From Caecitellus pseudoparvulus (Eukaryota; Bigyra: Bicosoecida): a DNA stretch of 64,000 bases. Positions 11,040-22,090 of the stretch are shown here, in pieces; the first letter of the stretch is position 1, and every line of letters starts with the position of its first letter. The stretch is taken from contig CBFFRQ010000043.1 in the NCBI GenBank assembly GCA_965644315.1, positions 186,001 through 250,000 on the forward strand, in the 5' to 3' direction. The translations under genes were made by a program, and so were the position numbers. The notes below the pieces were generated by a model, which saw nothing but the letters and a program-made list of their open reading frames with translations, was not told the DNA's origin and made no database searches.

Positions 11040-13728
11040 TCAAGCGTGGGACCAGGAGGCTGCAGTGTGCTGAGGCACGACGAGGTCCATGCGGGTGACA
11101 TGGGCCCACTCCCCGCCTGGCGCCTGCGTCACCTGCAGGTCCACGAGGAGTCCCCCCGGTCCCAGCAACCGCCCCGCCCAGGCCCCGGCCTTGCCTTGCG
11201 TGAAGACGACTGGGCCCACGGCCATGTCCAGCAGCCCGCCCGGGGGACTGAACACGCCCACCTCCACGACCGCCACGCCCCGGCTGGTGTGGCTGAGGGC
11301 GGCAAAAGTGCCACCCACCCCTGCAGCCCCCACGGGCCAGGTTTGGCTGGGGGGCCATGGCGCCACCCTCCACTCTGCCAGGGCGCCGCGCTCCCACGAT
11401 GGCGCCATGGGGCCTGCAGCGCCATGCCCTCCCCCCTCTCCCCGCAGCATGGCGCCACTCTCCCGCACCACTGACACTCGTGCCATACCGCCGGGCTGCC
11501 CCTGGGGCACCTTGTCCACATGCCCACCGCCTCGTGCAGGGGGACCCCGCCCCACCAGGGCCGCGGCCGTGTCCAGTGCCGCCGCCTCCGCTTCCCGCTC
11601 TGTGGTGCCCAGGATGGCCTCCTGCGCCGCAGCCATGTACGAGTCCCGCGCGCCCGCCTGGGAATCGAAGGTCCAGGCACCGGAGGACGCCGGGGCGGCG
11701 GTGGCGGCGCCTGCGTCCCACGGCGGACGACTCGACAGGTCGGGGGCAGGAGCAGGGGCATCCGCGTCAAGTGGGGGACCCCGCCCCTCCTCCGCCCCGT
11801 CCACCTGCGGCAAGGCCACGCCCTGCACCACCCTAGAAATGTGCACTGTCGTGCTGCAGGCGCCGGCGTCCCACACCCCAGCAGCGCCCTTGCGGCGGGC
11901 TGGGGCGGCGGCATCCTCGGCAGCTGCATGGGCATCGCCCACCCAGGAGAACGCGGTGGTGGGCCCACCCCCGCCCCCGCTGCGCTTCACAGAGCTGTGC
12001 AGGCTCCGAATGCACAGGTGCACGGTGACCTCTGCGCCTGGGCGAGGGGGGGCTCGGGTGGCGGGCGGAGGGGGGTACAGCCATGGCGGGAGAGGTGAGC
12101 GGCCTGCCTGTGCCTTGGTCCGTGGCAGGGCGGCCCCCGCGGTGGCTGTGCCCCCCAGACGGGTTTGCGCAGCGGCCAAGGCGACAAGGTGCGGGTGTTG
12201 GGCCCATGCGGGGGATGGGCCCAGCTGCACCGCACCACCGCGGGAACTCTTTGGGGACAGGGGGGGTTGTGCCTCGGCACCCCCCCCCCCCACCCGACGC
12301 AGGAGGGGGTGCCACCTGGCTGGCATGCGGGACAGGAGGGCATCTGCCGGAGAAGGGGGGGCTTGGGCCACAGCGGCAGTGCCGGGGGCGGACGAGGCCG
12401 CACTGGACCCCCGCGGGTGGCTGCGGGGGGGGGGCGTGTACGCTTGGCGCTCCCTGGCCATGACGGCTGCCAGCAGCGCGGGCAGTGGCGCCACCAGCCG
12501 CACGAATGCGACGGCCTGCATGCGGGTGGTGGGGCGGGGCGACCCCGTGCTGTGGGCCCAGCTGCCCACGAGGAGGTGGAACTGGCGGGCGGTGGGCCCA
12601 CTGCCCCCACTGCCCTGCTGCCCCCGAATGCACACCACTTCAATGTCACCGTCCTCGAACACACGCTGGGGCGGCGGAGCGGTGGCGCCGCCAGCAGAGC
12701 CCTTTCCATCACTGCTGCCGCTCAAGACTTGCGCGAGTGAGCCATGCCACCCCCCCTCCACGGCAGGTGCAGGTGGGGTCCACAGCCCCCGCAAGTCGAA
12801 GGTAGCCACCTCGCAGGGGGGCCCCAGGCCCGTGGCCACCCACAGGGAGAGGCTTGACGGGGGCACACGGGCCTCTGGACGCGAGTGCTTCGGCCCAGAA
12901 CCTGCTGCCCAGGCGGCCGTGTCCCACGCCAGCTCCACATCCGCCTCTGCCACGCCCGACCCTGTCCACGTGTGCTGGCGACGTGTGCGCGTGGCAGTGG
13001 CTGTCGCAGCTGCCACATGCCGCTGCAGCGCATCTCCAGAGGGCTTGGCTGCACTGGGCTGGCGGGGCGGGGGCAGGTTCAGCCACTTCAAGCGCTGCCG
13101 ACGCCCGGCGCTGGACACCAGTCGAAAGCCTTGCACAGCCACCACAGCCACCACTGCGCAGGCAGCCTGCATGGGTGCCCCTGGTAGGCTGCCAAAGGCA
13201 CGTCGAAGCTTGAGATAAAGCGCTCTCCTCTTTGCAGGCAGGGCAGGGGGTGCGCGGTGTGCCAGGGCACCGGGCTGGCGCCTGCGGAAATCGCTTCCCT
13301 CTCACCCGCCTGGCAGCGTCGCGCACGCGCTTCTCCACGAAGGCGAAGAGCCACACATTCACCCCAAGTCCAAACAGTGCACGTGCATCAATGTCTCGTG
13401 CAAGCGCCTGCTCCACTGCATCCCTCGGCTGCCCCAGCGCAGAGGCAACGGCCGCTGCTGCACGCGGAGCCCAGATTGTCGTCTGCCGCACTTCTGCTCG
13501 AGCCCAGCGCGCAGCGCGCCCCAGCGCCACCACTGACGCCGTGTCCAGATACGCGCACACATTGGAGAGCGGGCCCCCAACCAGCGCCTGCAAGGGGCTG
13601 GGCTTGCCCCCGGCGGCCGCACCCGCCGCTGCCTTCCGGCCCGGCGGCAACCTGCGCCTGCTGCCTGCACTTGGCACGGCGTGCCGGGGGTCAGGCCGCC
13701 TGCGGCCCCGTGGCGCTGTCCGGTGCAT
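11040..13728 (-). CDS. F-box-like protein of unknown target
   Basis: Two exons, 13728..13306 and 13229..11040, joined in phase 0, give 870 residues. Residues about 45-85 (PLQALVGGPLSNVCAYLDTA, then S-V-V-A-L-G-R-A-A-R-W) resemble an F-box: L-x-x-[IVL]-x-x-[YF]-L-D with a following [AS]-R-x-W-R-like helix. This suggests a substrate adaptor of an SCF ubiquitin ligase, but the match is weak. The rest is Gly/Pro/Ala-rich with a few beta-like segments (F-E-D-G-D-I-E-V-V-C-I-R-G; F-H-L-L-V-G-S-W) and no domain I recognise. The 76-nt intron contains GATTTCCGCAG 12 nt after the donor. Many GGGCCC palindromes and poly-C runs interrupt the second exon. Coding status is supported by a 2.2-kb open frame and the exact intron. 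Confidence 0.6.
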
Positions 13729-14104
13729 GTTGCCTTGAGTCGTACCCGGCACGCCGGGTGACGCGGCGCGTTTGCTGCCTGTATGCCGGTGGTGGCGGGT
13801 GGAGTGTGCGGGACGCGGCCAACTGTGTGCGAACCAATTGTACAGAGGACACAATACGCACCTCTCCTACATGCCCAGCGAAGCTCTGCATGAGCACTCA
13901 TCTCATAGGCATAACCACAGTTCTACTCGACCCTGCTGCTCCCTGCTCGCAGCAGAGTAAGCGACTGTGCGTGCAGCGCCGCGAGAGGCGGGCCAGCGAG
14001 GCCAGGCCCCGTTCGGCTTGTCCAGCCAAACTCAGCATCCACAGGAGGCAGCCAAAGGATCAGCGAGGTTTTGAAACTATACACATAGAAATTCTCTGAA
14101 AGCC
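13729..14104. promoter_or_regulatory. Divergent intergenic region, F-box-like gene / GPN3
   Basis: This 376-bp spacer separates the starts of two divergent genes. Next to the F-box-like start is a short inverted repeat, ACCCGGC-AC-GCCGGGT (13744-13759). The half next to GPN3 (about 13,830-14,100) is AT-richer than the surroundings. No TATA box or open frame is convincing. Confidence 0.4.
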
Positions 14105-15321
14105 ATGACGAAGTACGCGCAGATCGTCATGGGGCCTGCTGGCACCGGGAAGGTGGGTGGACCAGGCAAGCAATTTCCGCACACTCCTTCGCCGAGGGCG
14201 AACCTCCACCCCATGCTCACTGGCCACACACAGTCCACATACTGCAAGTTGATTCAGGAACACTGCCAGAACCTTGGCCGTGCTGTGCACGTGGTGAACC
14301 TGGACCCAGCTGCAGAGGAGTTTGGGTACGAGGTTTCTTTCGGTGGGTGTGCCGCTGGCCTGCTGCGCGGACTTGCGGCACGGCACCCGAGCCCCCCCCC
14401 CCCAGATGTGCGGGACTTGATTTCAGTGCAGGACGTGATGGAGGAGTTGGAGTACGGCCCCAACGGCGGCCTGATCTTCTGCATGGAGTACCTGCTGGAC
14501 AACATGGAGTGGCTGGACGAGGCGCTTGACAGCTTCGGGGACGACGACTACTTGCTGCTGGACTGCCCCGGGCAGATCGAGCTGTACTCCCACCTGCCCA
14601 TCATGAAGACCGTCGCCAAGCACCTGGCCGACCGGGACTTCCGCGTCGTCGGCGTGTACCTCATGGACGCCCTCTTCGTCACTGACGCGGCCAAGCTGCT
14701 GGCCGGCAACTTGGCCGCTCTCAGCGCCATGGTGGCCATGGAGACGCCCCACATAAACGTGCGTGGCACGGGTGTGCCCCATTGCGCGAGCTGGGCACGC
14801 GTGACACCTCCCCCGCTCCGCAGGTTCTCACCAAGTGCGACCTGGTGCAGTCCGACCTGTCCACCGTGCTCATGCCTTCAGGCAAGGAGCTGGCGGGGGC
14901 ACTGTCTGACAGGACGCCTCCCAAGTATGCCCGGCTGAACCGCGCGTTTGCGACACTTGTGCGTGCGGCAGACGCACAGGCATGCTGCCACCTACATGCC
15001 CGCTACCCCCCCCCTCCCTCCTCCTCAGTTGGATGACTACAACATGGTGTCTTTCGTGCCACTGGATGCCACGGACGAAGACAGTGTCGGGTACGCTCTG
15101 GGCATGGTGGACCAGGCTATTCAGTACGGAGAGGACATGGAGCCGAAGGGTGAGCAGCGCTGGCGCCAGGCTGCGGCGACGTGGGCCCACCTCATTGGCA
15201 CACCCCCTCCCCCTCTTACACAGAGCCACGAGATGAGGTGGACCAGGATGCGGTGCAGGCGGCCAGTGAATCCTTCGCTAGTTTGGGCGGCGGGGCGGTG
15301 GCGGCGGGAGGCATGGGCTGA
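14105..15321 (+). CDS. GPN3: GPN-loop GTPase 3
   Basis: Cytosolic GTPase needed for assembly and nuclear import of RNA polymerase II. Six exons: 14105..14152, 14234..14342, 14406..14758, 14824..14958, 15029..15149 and 15224..15321, all in phase, give 287 residues, the normal family length. Exon 1 stops inside the P-loop (MGPAGTGK|STYC). Further motifs are VVNLDPAAE (switch I region), the GPN insertion in YGPNGGLIFCMEYL, LLDCPGQIELYSHLP (G3), VLTKCDL (N/TKxD) and the C-terminal LDDYNMVSFVPLD and AIQYGEDMEPKEP, which fit GPN3 better than GPN1 or GPN2. The first intron contains AATTTCCGCACAC. It lies in tandem with the importin gene, which starts 123 bp downstream. Confidence 0.93.
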
Positions 15322-15444
15322 CGCGGCCATGCGCAATGCACATGGTCCCACACACCACAACACGCTGCAAAGCCAGGGAGGCGATGACATTACCCCCTTC
15401 CACTTGTTTCCCATGACCCGTGGTGTCTGCACCGTGCAGGTGGC

Positions 15445-18400
15445 ATGGCAGGCGCGCAGGCCACAGCGCCAGGCACAACCGCCGCCACGTTCGAGGCTGC
15501 AGCTGTCACGTTTTCCACCAAGCATGGTCCGGAGCGCCTGCAGGCAGAGCGGGTGATCAATGAAGTACGCAAGTCTCCGCAGGCGCTGGATGTGGCGCAA
15601 GCTGTTTTAGGTGCGTCGCGAATGCGCCGCCGACGTGCGGCAAGCGCTGCGTGCGGAAATCGTTTGTGGCCTGGTTTTCCGCAGAGCGATCCAGTCGCCC
15701 AGAGGCTCATTTCCAAGCGGCAGTCATGTTCGAGGCAGCCATGCTGCGCGCTTGGGATTCCACCTCCGAGGAACAGCATTCTGCAGTGCGCAAGTGGCTG
15801 GTGCAGCACTGCATCGGCAAGGCAGCAGAGTGGGTGCCGTTGCGCGTGCACTGCTTCCTGGCTGCCCACAGTAGCGGACCCCCCCCCCGCCCGTTGCGCA
15901 GTGCGGCGCCCTACGTGCGGAACTACATGACTCGCTCCATCGCCGTGCTGTACAAGCGCGGCTGGGTGGGCGAGCCGGCGTGCCGGGGGCAGCTGGTGGC
16001 CTTCCTGTCGGAGCTGTTTGCCTCCCCTGCGCCGGCGCACCACATCCTGGCGGTGGACATCATGGAGGCCAGCGTGCAGCAGTTCACGCCGGCCCGGGCG
16101 TCGGACATGGCCCAGACCCTCGCCTTCCACGCCGCTGCAGCTGCTGCGTTTCAGGCGGAGGGTCTGCTGCACATGGCCACCCTGGCGGGCAGGGTGCTCA
16201 CGGCTGCGGGGCAGAGTCTGGCCCAGGCCCTGCAGCCAGGGGCCGGGGACAGCGCCACCCTGGCAGCCACAGCGAGTGCTCTGACACGGGACACCACGTC
16301 AGTGCGCCTGGTGGCACGGGCGGCTCAGTGCCTGCACCGCTGCCTGGGGTGGGACTTCGCTGGTCGGGGACGGGGGGGCGGACCCGGTGGCTGGGCCAGT
16401 GGCGCCCACCCCCCCGTTGAGCCACCCTCTGAGTGGCGGGAGCTGCTGGGAGATGGCACGCTGTTGACCCTGGCACTGCGCCTGCACAGTGCGGGGGGGC
16501 GGTGGGTGCGCCCAGCCCAACTCAACGTGGAGCTGGCCACCCTCATCCACGCACTGCTGGCCCTGCGAGGGAGTCTCTTCCCCAGCGACCCTGCCCGCGC
16601 AGCGTACACGGAAGCGGCCTTCAAGCTGCTCTTCGAGGCGGGGGGCGCCCCCCCCGCCCCACAGGCCCTGCCCTCCCTGCCCCAGGACCCCGCCGCCGCA
16701 GTGCGTGCCGTGGCTGCTGGCTTCAAGAGGGCGGCGGCGGCAGGGCAGGCGGCGGCAGTGGCGGGGGCGCTGCAGTCCCTGGCAGGCCAGGAGCGTGTGC
16801 TGGTTGCTGCGGTGGAGGCGGAGGCGGTGGAGGCGCAGTTCCTGGCGGGAGCATTTGCCACGCTCTTGCTCCGCATCGGCCCTGCCGGCCTCGCCACGGC
16901 CCCTGCCGCGCGACAGTACCTCACCGGCATCGCCAACCTCGCCAAGGCGTGGCTGGCGGCAGCGGCAGACAGCATGCACTTGACGGCGCAGTGCGAGGTG
17001 CAGCCGGTGGCAGGGGTGCTGTCCAGCCTCAGCTCCTCGTCGCCGCCCACCCACTCCGCCCTGTGCAGCCTTACCTTTGCCGTGGAGCAGGCGAGGGGGC
17101 AGCTGCAGGAGGCCGCCGACACACTGCTGGGCAGCCTGGCCACGCTGGCCGACGCACTCACAGCGCCCGGCATGCCCCTCAGTGGCGTGCCGGACGCCAG
17201 TGCTGCCGCATGCCGGGCCCTGGCGCCGCTGGGCGAACCCCTGGCCGAGGCGGCAGGGGACTGCGTCGCGGCGACCTTGGAGAGCCGCCTGTCGGCAGCC
17301 ATGGTGGCGGTGGAGGCGGGCCTGGACGACGACGTGCCCCACGACGACGGCAGTGTGCTCAGCGAACACGCCCTGGCAGTGGCCTCCCTCATCCGGGCGT
17401 CGCCGCGACACAGCCTGCCCCTGCTCCTGCACGCCATTGCCGCCGCCACCGAGGCCGTCGCGGCAGCAGCTGGCCAGGCTGGCGGTGCCGCCGAAGCCCA
17501 CGGCGCGCTGGCTGCCCAGTACGAGCGCCTGTGGTGGCTGGTCACCTACGCTGGGTTCGCGCTGGCAGACAGCGACGAGGGCGAGACGCCAACGGTGCCA
17601 GGGCCACTGAATGCGCTCAGCGCGCGCTTGCTGCGTGAGGCGGCAGGGGGCGGCTCTGGCTCCCGTGCTGGCATGGCGGCCGTGTCACGTGATCCGCTGG
17701 TGATGCTGCCCCTGCACATCCTGTCCATCGGCCAGCTGGAGGGGCAGCGGTGTGCGGCCGCAGGCACGGGGGCCGCCCCCCCCTCGCCCCTGCTGTGCCA
17801 GCGCCTGCTGTGGTTCCTCAGTCGGTGGGCACCCACCTACCTCATGCCAGATGCAGACCTGTACCGCTCCGCCCCCCTGTCCTTCACACTCACGCGCTGC
17901 TTCGCCGCAGCCGACGGTACGCTGGGGGGGGAGGAGGCGGCGGCGGCGGCGGCGGCGGGTGGGCCCACCGCCCTCGTCGCACGGGGCGGCCAGGGCATCG
18001 CGGAGGTCATGCTGCAAGTGGCAGTGCGCATGCTGGCGTGCTGGACGGGGGAGGATGCCGTGGCGGAGGAGGCGGTGGGCGTGCTGGCCGCCCTCACACG
18101 GGCTCCCGGCCCCGGCACCGTCACAGTGCCCTCCGACGCCTGGGCACAGCTGTTCAACACGCATGTGTCACACATCGCAGCGGGTGGTGCGGGGACGTCG
18201 GGGCACGTGCCGTCTGCGGCGGAGGCGGCGGCGGCAGGGGGCGCCGCTGCCGTCCTGGGCCGGCTGCGGTTCCTGCCCAACGCCTTGCAGTGCCGCCTCA
18301 CGACACTGCTGTGCAACTCCACGAAAGCTGTCCCCCCACAGCAGCGCGTGGGGTACCTCCTGCGCCTGCTCACGCCCCTGCAGCAGCGCATGTCAGGCGT

Positions 18401-19610
18401 GCTGGGTGCGGCGGACTTCCGCAGTTCTGCCACGGCACCGCGGGTGGTGGAGGAGGTGCGCCGGCTGCTGGCTCACGCCATTGGCGTGGCCAAGTCCCAG
18501 CCTGCCGTGCCGCTGGAGGTGTTTTCCCCCGTCTGCGCCTCCCTCGTGGAGACCGGTGGCGCCCTGCTGGATGTGTACCGGGTGGAGGGCCCCGTGGCGG
18601 CGGAGGTGCTGGAGTTTGTGCGGGTGTTCCTTGATGCACACCTGCAGTTCATGCCACTGGCGCAGGCTGTGCCCCTGCTGCGTGCCTCCCTAGCGCTCAT
18701 CCAGGCCTTCGTGCGGCACAAGGTGTCCGGCACAGCGGCCACTGCGCAGGGGGCAGCTCGGGGTGTGGCGGCGCCTGGCACGCCGCTGTCCACTGCCGCC
18801 GTCGCGCCGTCAGGGCTGTCTGCGGCGCAGGAGGAGGAAGACACGGAGCTGGTGATGCAGGTGCTGAGCATTCTGGAAGCTCTCGTCACGAAAGACGACA
18901 TGGACTGGGGAGACACTGCCGGCGGCTCAGGGGTGCAGGCGTCGTTCAAGGCAGCTGTGGGGGACATTGTCACTCTGGGCACTCACCTGCTGACAGTGCT
19001 CATGACGCCAGACCGCCTGGCGCAGCCGCCAGTGTGCACGGCGTTTCTCGGCCTGTGCCGCACGCTGGCAGCCAACCAGGCCGCCCGCCTGCTGTCCTTG
19101 CCCAGCGCGGCCCTGGAGGGATTCTTGCGATCGCTCATGTTTGGAGTGACACATGTGGACCGAGGCGTGCAGTTGCTGGCGCTGCAGGCCGTCGCAGACC
19201 TGTTTGAGGCGCAGGTGGACGCACGCACTGCCGGCGCAGGTGGACTGAGCGCTGCTGACGCCCGAGCAGGCGTGCAGAAATTCCTCCCAGCAGTGCTGCA
19301 GTCTGTCATTCCCAGCACAGTGGTCAGCGGCTCCGTCATTTCTGCCGCCTCTGCCTGCGTCCTGACCATGGCGCTGGTGGATGGTGAGGCGTTTTCCGCA
19401 GCAACGCAGCAGGTGGCGCAAAGCTGGGCGAGCGGCAACTCTGCGCTGCAGCAGCACCTCGCCACCGCTTTTGGGCACATGGTGCAGGCCAATGGTGTGG
19501 ACAGCAGCACTTCTGCGCGCAACCAGCGCGCGTTCCAGGCCAATTTTGAGCGTTTCTTGAAAGATGCGCGGGCCCACGTCACAACCGTGCAGGGTGGCCA
19601 CGGCGCTTGA
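15445..19610 (+). CDS. Importin-beta family nuclear transport receptor (transportin-3/importin-13-like)
   Basis: Nuclear transport receptor built of HEAT repeats. Two exons, 15445..15610 and 15685..19610, joined in phase 1, give 1,363 residues, longer than the usual 920-1,000. The N-terminus (ERSSRPEAHFQAAVMFEAAM with a following L-R-x-W) matches the importin-N/XPO1-like helix pair in which cargo receptors bind Ran. Helical Ala/Leu-rich repeats fill the rest, for example VMFEAAMLRAWDS, HILAVDIMEASVQQF and WWLVTYAGFALADSD; the last resembles the central W-x-x-[TA]-Y-x-G-x-x-[LI]-A-D segment of TNPO3. The extra length comes from Ala/Gly-rich insertions. The intron ends in TTTTCCGCAG. Family is secure; the exact subfamily and cargo are inferred. 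Confidence 0.78.
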
Positions 19611-19792
19611 GCCCTTGGCCCCACAATGCAATCCCACCGAACATCACGTTTGAAAGTTGTCCGTGCCATGTCTTCACCGACTGCCCAGCACGTTGCCGTT
19701 TGTGCCGTGGTGGGCGCGAAACTGCCGGCGACTCGCCCCGCTGCGCCACCATTGCTGCGAGCAGCGGCAGCCCTTCCAGGCGCGCCGGCAGC

Positions 19793-22052
19793 ATGGTGGA
19801 CCTGTGGCTGGGGTGGCATGACGCCAGTGACTTTGTGGACGTCTCCCCCCCACCAGCATCCTACATGAACCAAGCTGCCGCCTTCACAGAAGCAGGTGAG
19901 GCCAGTCTGCCGCAGTTGCTGTAGCGCTCCCACCAATTTCCGCACGCTCTTGCCCCGCCCTTGTGTGCCGCAGGCGAGCTGCTCGTGTGTGCAGGGCGCA
20001 GCAAGTCCAGCAGTTCCCCTGCCTCAGACGTGCTCCTGCTGTCCCTGGCCACCCTGGCGGGCGCGACGCTGTCCACTGGCGTGGACGAGGAAGGCTTCGC
20101 CTGGTCCGCCCTGCACGCCGTGCCCTTCCCCGGCGCCGACGGCACGAATGGGCGCCGGGCAGGCAGCGCGCACCGCCTCGTCCTGGTGGGGGCCCTGGAA
20201 ACCTCCTGCCTGGGCGCCTCCCAGCTGTCAACCCCAGGAGGCACGCCCCTGCGCGGCAGTGCCAGCAGTCCAGAGGGAGGGTCGTATCCACCCCCCTCCA
20301 GCTCCCCCCCCCACCCCCTGCACGCCTGCCCTGGCCTCATCTCCATGGAGTGGCATGCCATTTCCAAGAAGTGGCTGCCGCTCACCAGTGGGGGGGGCCC
20401 TGGCGGCACTCCGGGGGGGGGTGCCTGCTCCACCGTGCCCATCGCCCGAGAGCAAGCGGCCAGCGCAGCCCTGCGCAAGCGTGTGTTCGTCTTTGGCGGC
20501 GTGGTGAGGGGGGTGCAGGCGTCTGCTCTTCCGGAACACGCGCCCTGGCTGCAGCACGCGCGTGTTCCGGCAGGCCCCGCAGGCGCCGCCCGGGACATGT
20601 GGTACCTCGCCGACACCTGGGTGCTGAACGTGGAGAAACGCAAGTGGAAGCAGCACGCGGCAGGGGGGCGCCCCCCCTCCCCCCGCTACGGCGCCGCCAT
20701 GGCCGCGAACGAAGCCTCACTCACGTGCGTGGCACCCCGCCCTCCCTGGCAGCGCTGCGGCAAGGGCTCACACTGACCCCCCCCACCACTCCCCCCACAG
20801 GCTGATAGTCCACGGCGGCATGGATGCGACGGGGGCCACCTTGGGGGATGTGCATGTCTTGACGCTGCAGGCGGCGGGGGGGGCAGAGCGGTCGCACTGG
20901 AGCCAGCCGGACCTGGCCGGCAGCGTGCTGCGCGGCAGTCTGGGCCACAGCATGACTGCGGTGGGGGACTGGCTGGTGGTGTTGGGGGGGCGGGAGGGCG
21001 GTCGCACAGCGGCGTGGGCCCACCCCACCCTCCTGCACATGCCCACGTGGACTGTGCATCGGGATGAGGGTGGGGCGGCGGTGGGCGCCAGCAGCCCGGC
21101 AGTGGGGGGGGGTCACAAGCGCCTCCGCACCCCCACCCCAGGAGGCGGCGGGGCTGGCGGAGTGCGGAGTGTGGGCCCACCCATGGCGCCACGCCTGGCG
21201 CACACGGCAGTCCTGGTTCCATCCCACATGGTCAGCTCTGCCGCCAGCCGTGCGGTGCGGGGAAAGGCCCCACGCACACACGGCGAGCCGGCAGGTGGGC
21301 CCACCCCCCTGCACGATGTGTTCGTGGGTGGACTGCGAACAGACATGGAGCATCCCCGCAGTTCGGGGGTGCGGCCTGCCGCCACGCAGCACGCTGTGAT
21401 CCTGGTGCTGGGCGGGTGTGACGCGAGTTTTGAGCCGGTGCGCGGAGGCAGTGGGCCCATGGCCGTGCACGCTCTGCACCTGTGGGGTTCCCTCCGCTCC
21501 CCCACGGGACTGGGGCAAGGAGACCTGGGCCCCAGTGTGGGCGCAGTGCAGCTTGCCCCCTCCACCACCTCAGCTGCTGACACCCTGCCCACGCTCACCA
21601 GCAAGGCAGCTGCAGCAGCGGCGCCCCTTGCACTGCACAGGTCCGCCACCTCCCCAGCCGCAATGCGTGCTGGCCAGCCCGCCCTTGCTCCGCTGTCCCC
21701 AGAGCAGCCGCACGGGAATGGCGCCTTCACCCCAGAGGCAATGTCGCAGCAGCTGCAGCTGCTGCAGCACTCGCTGCGCTCCACTCTGACGAGTGAAACC
21801 GCTGCGCTGAAGGAGGAGCTGCTGGGAAGTGTGCAGGCGACGGTGGCATCCGCCCTCGCAACGGCGGGTTCAGCCGAAGTGCGTGCACTGCAGTCCAGGG
21901 TTTCCCACCTGGAACGCGAGCTGGCGGAGCGGGACGCCCTCATCGCTTCGCTGACGGAGCGAGTGCAAGTTCCGCGTGCGCTGCTGCAGCGCCTGCTTAG
22001 CGCGACACCCGAACATGGCCCCACTGCGACATCAGAAGAAAAAATGCATTGA
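19793..22052 (+). CDS. Kelch-type beta-propeller protein with C-terminal coiled coil
   Basis: Three exons, 19793..19895, 19974..20724 and 20801..22052, joined in phases 1 and 2, give 701 residues. Kelch-like blades are seen as V-F-V-F-G-G-V, M-W-Y-L-A-D-T-W-V-L-N-V-E-K-R-K-W, R-Y-G-A-A-M, L-I-V-H-G-G-M-D-A-T-G, D-V-H-V-L-T-L and G-H-S-M-T-A-V-G-D-W-L-V-V-L-G-G. The last roughly 110 residues are an amphipathic coiled coil (S-Q-Q-L-Q-L-L-Q-H-S-L onward to L-E-R-E-L-A-E-R-D). The beginning is uncertain: ATG codons at 19626 and 19668 are in another frame, and 19793 is the first in-frame one that reads well. The first intron holds AATTTCCGCAC. Likely a protein-interaction scaffold; no partner can be named. 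It ends 38 bp from the convergent kinase gene. Confidence 0.75.
20531..20570. repeat. Perfect inverted repeat (13-bp arms) inside the kelch coding exon
   Basis: Left arm CCGGAACACGCGC at 20531-20543 and right arm GCGCGTGTTCCGG at 20558-20570 are exact reverse complements separated by 14 nt. The repeat lies between two kelch blades, where the protein reads as a variable loop. Confidence 0.8.
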
Positions 22053-22090
22053 AGTGCGCGCAAGCTTGCCCCACATGCGACTCCTGTGCA

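Noticed and set aside
11089-13218. 709-codon plus-strand frame opposite the F-box-like gene
   Set aside because: It mirrors the minus-strand gene, has no credible start or splice sites, and its composition is that of an antisense shadow.
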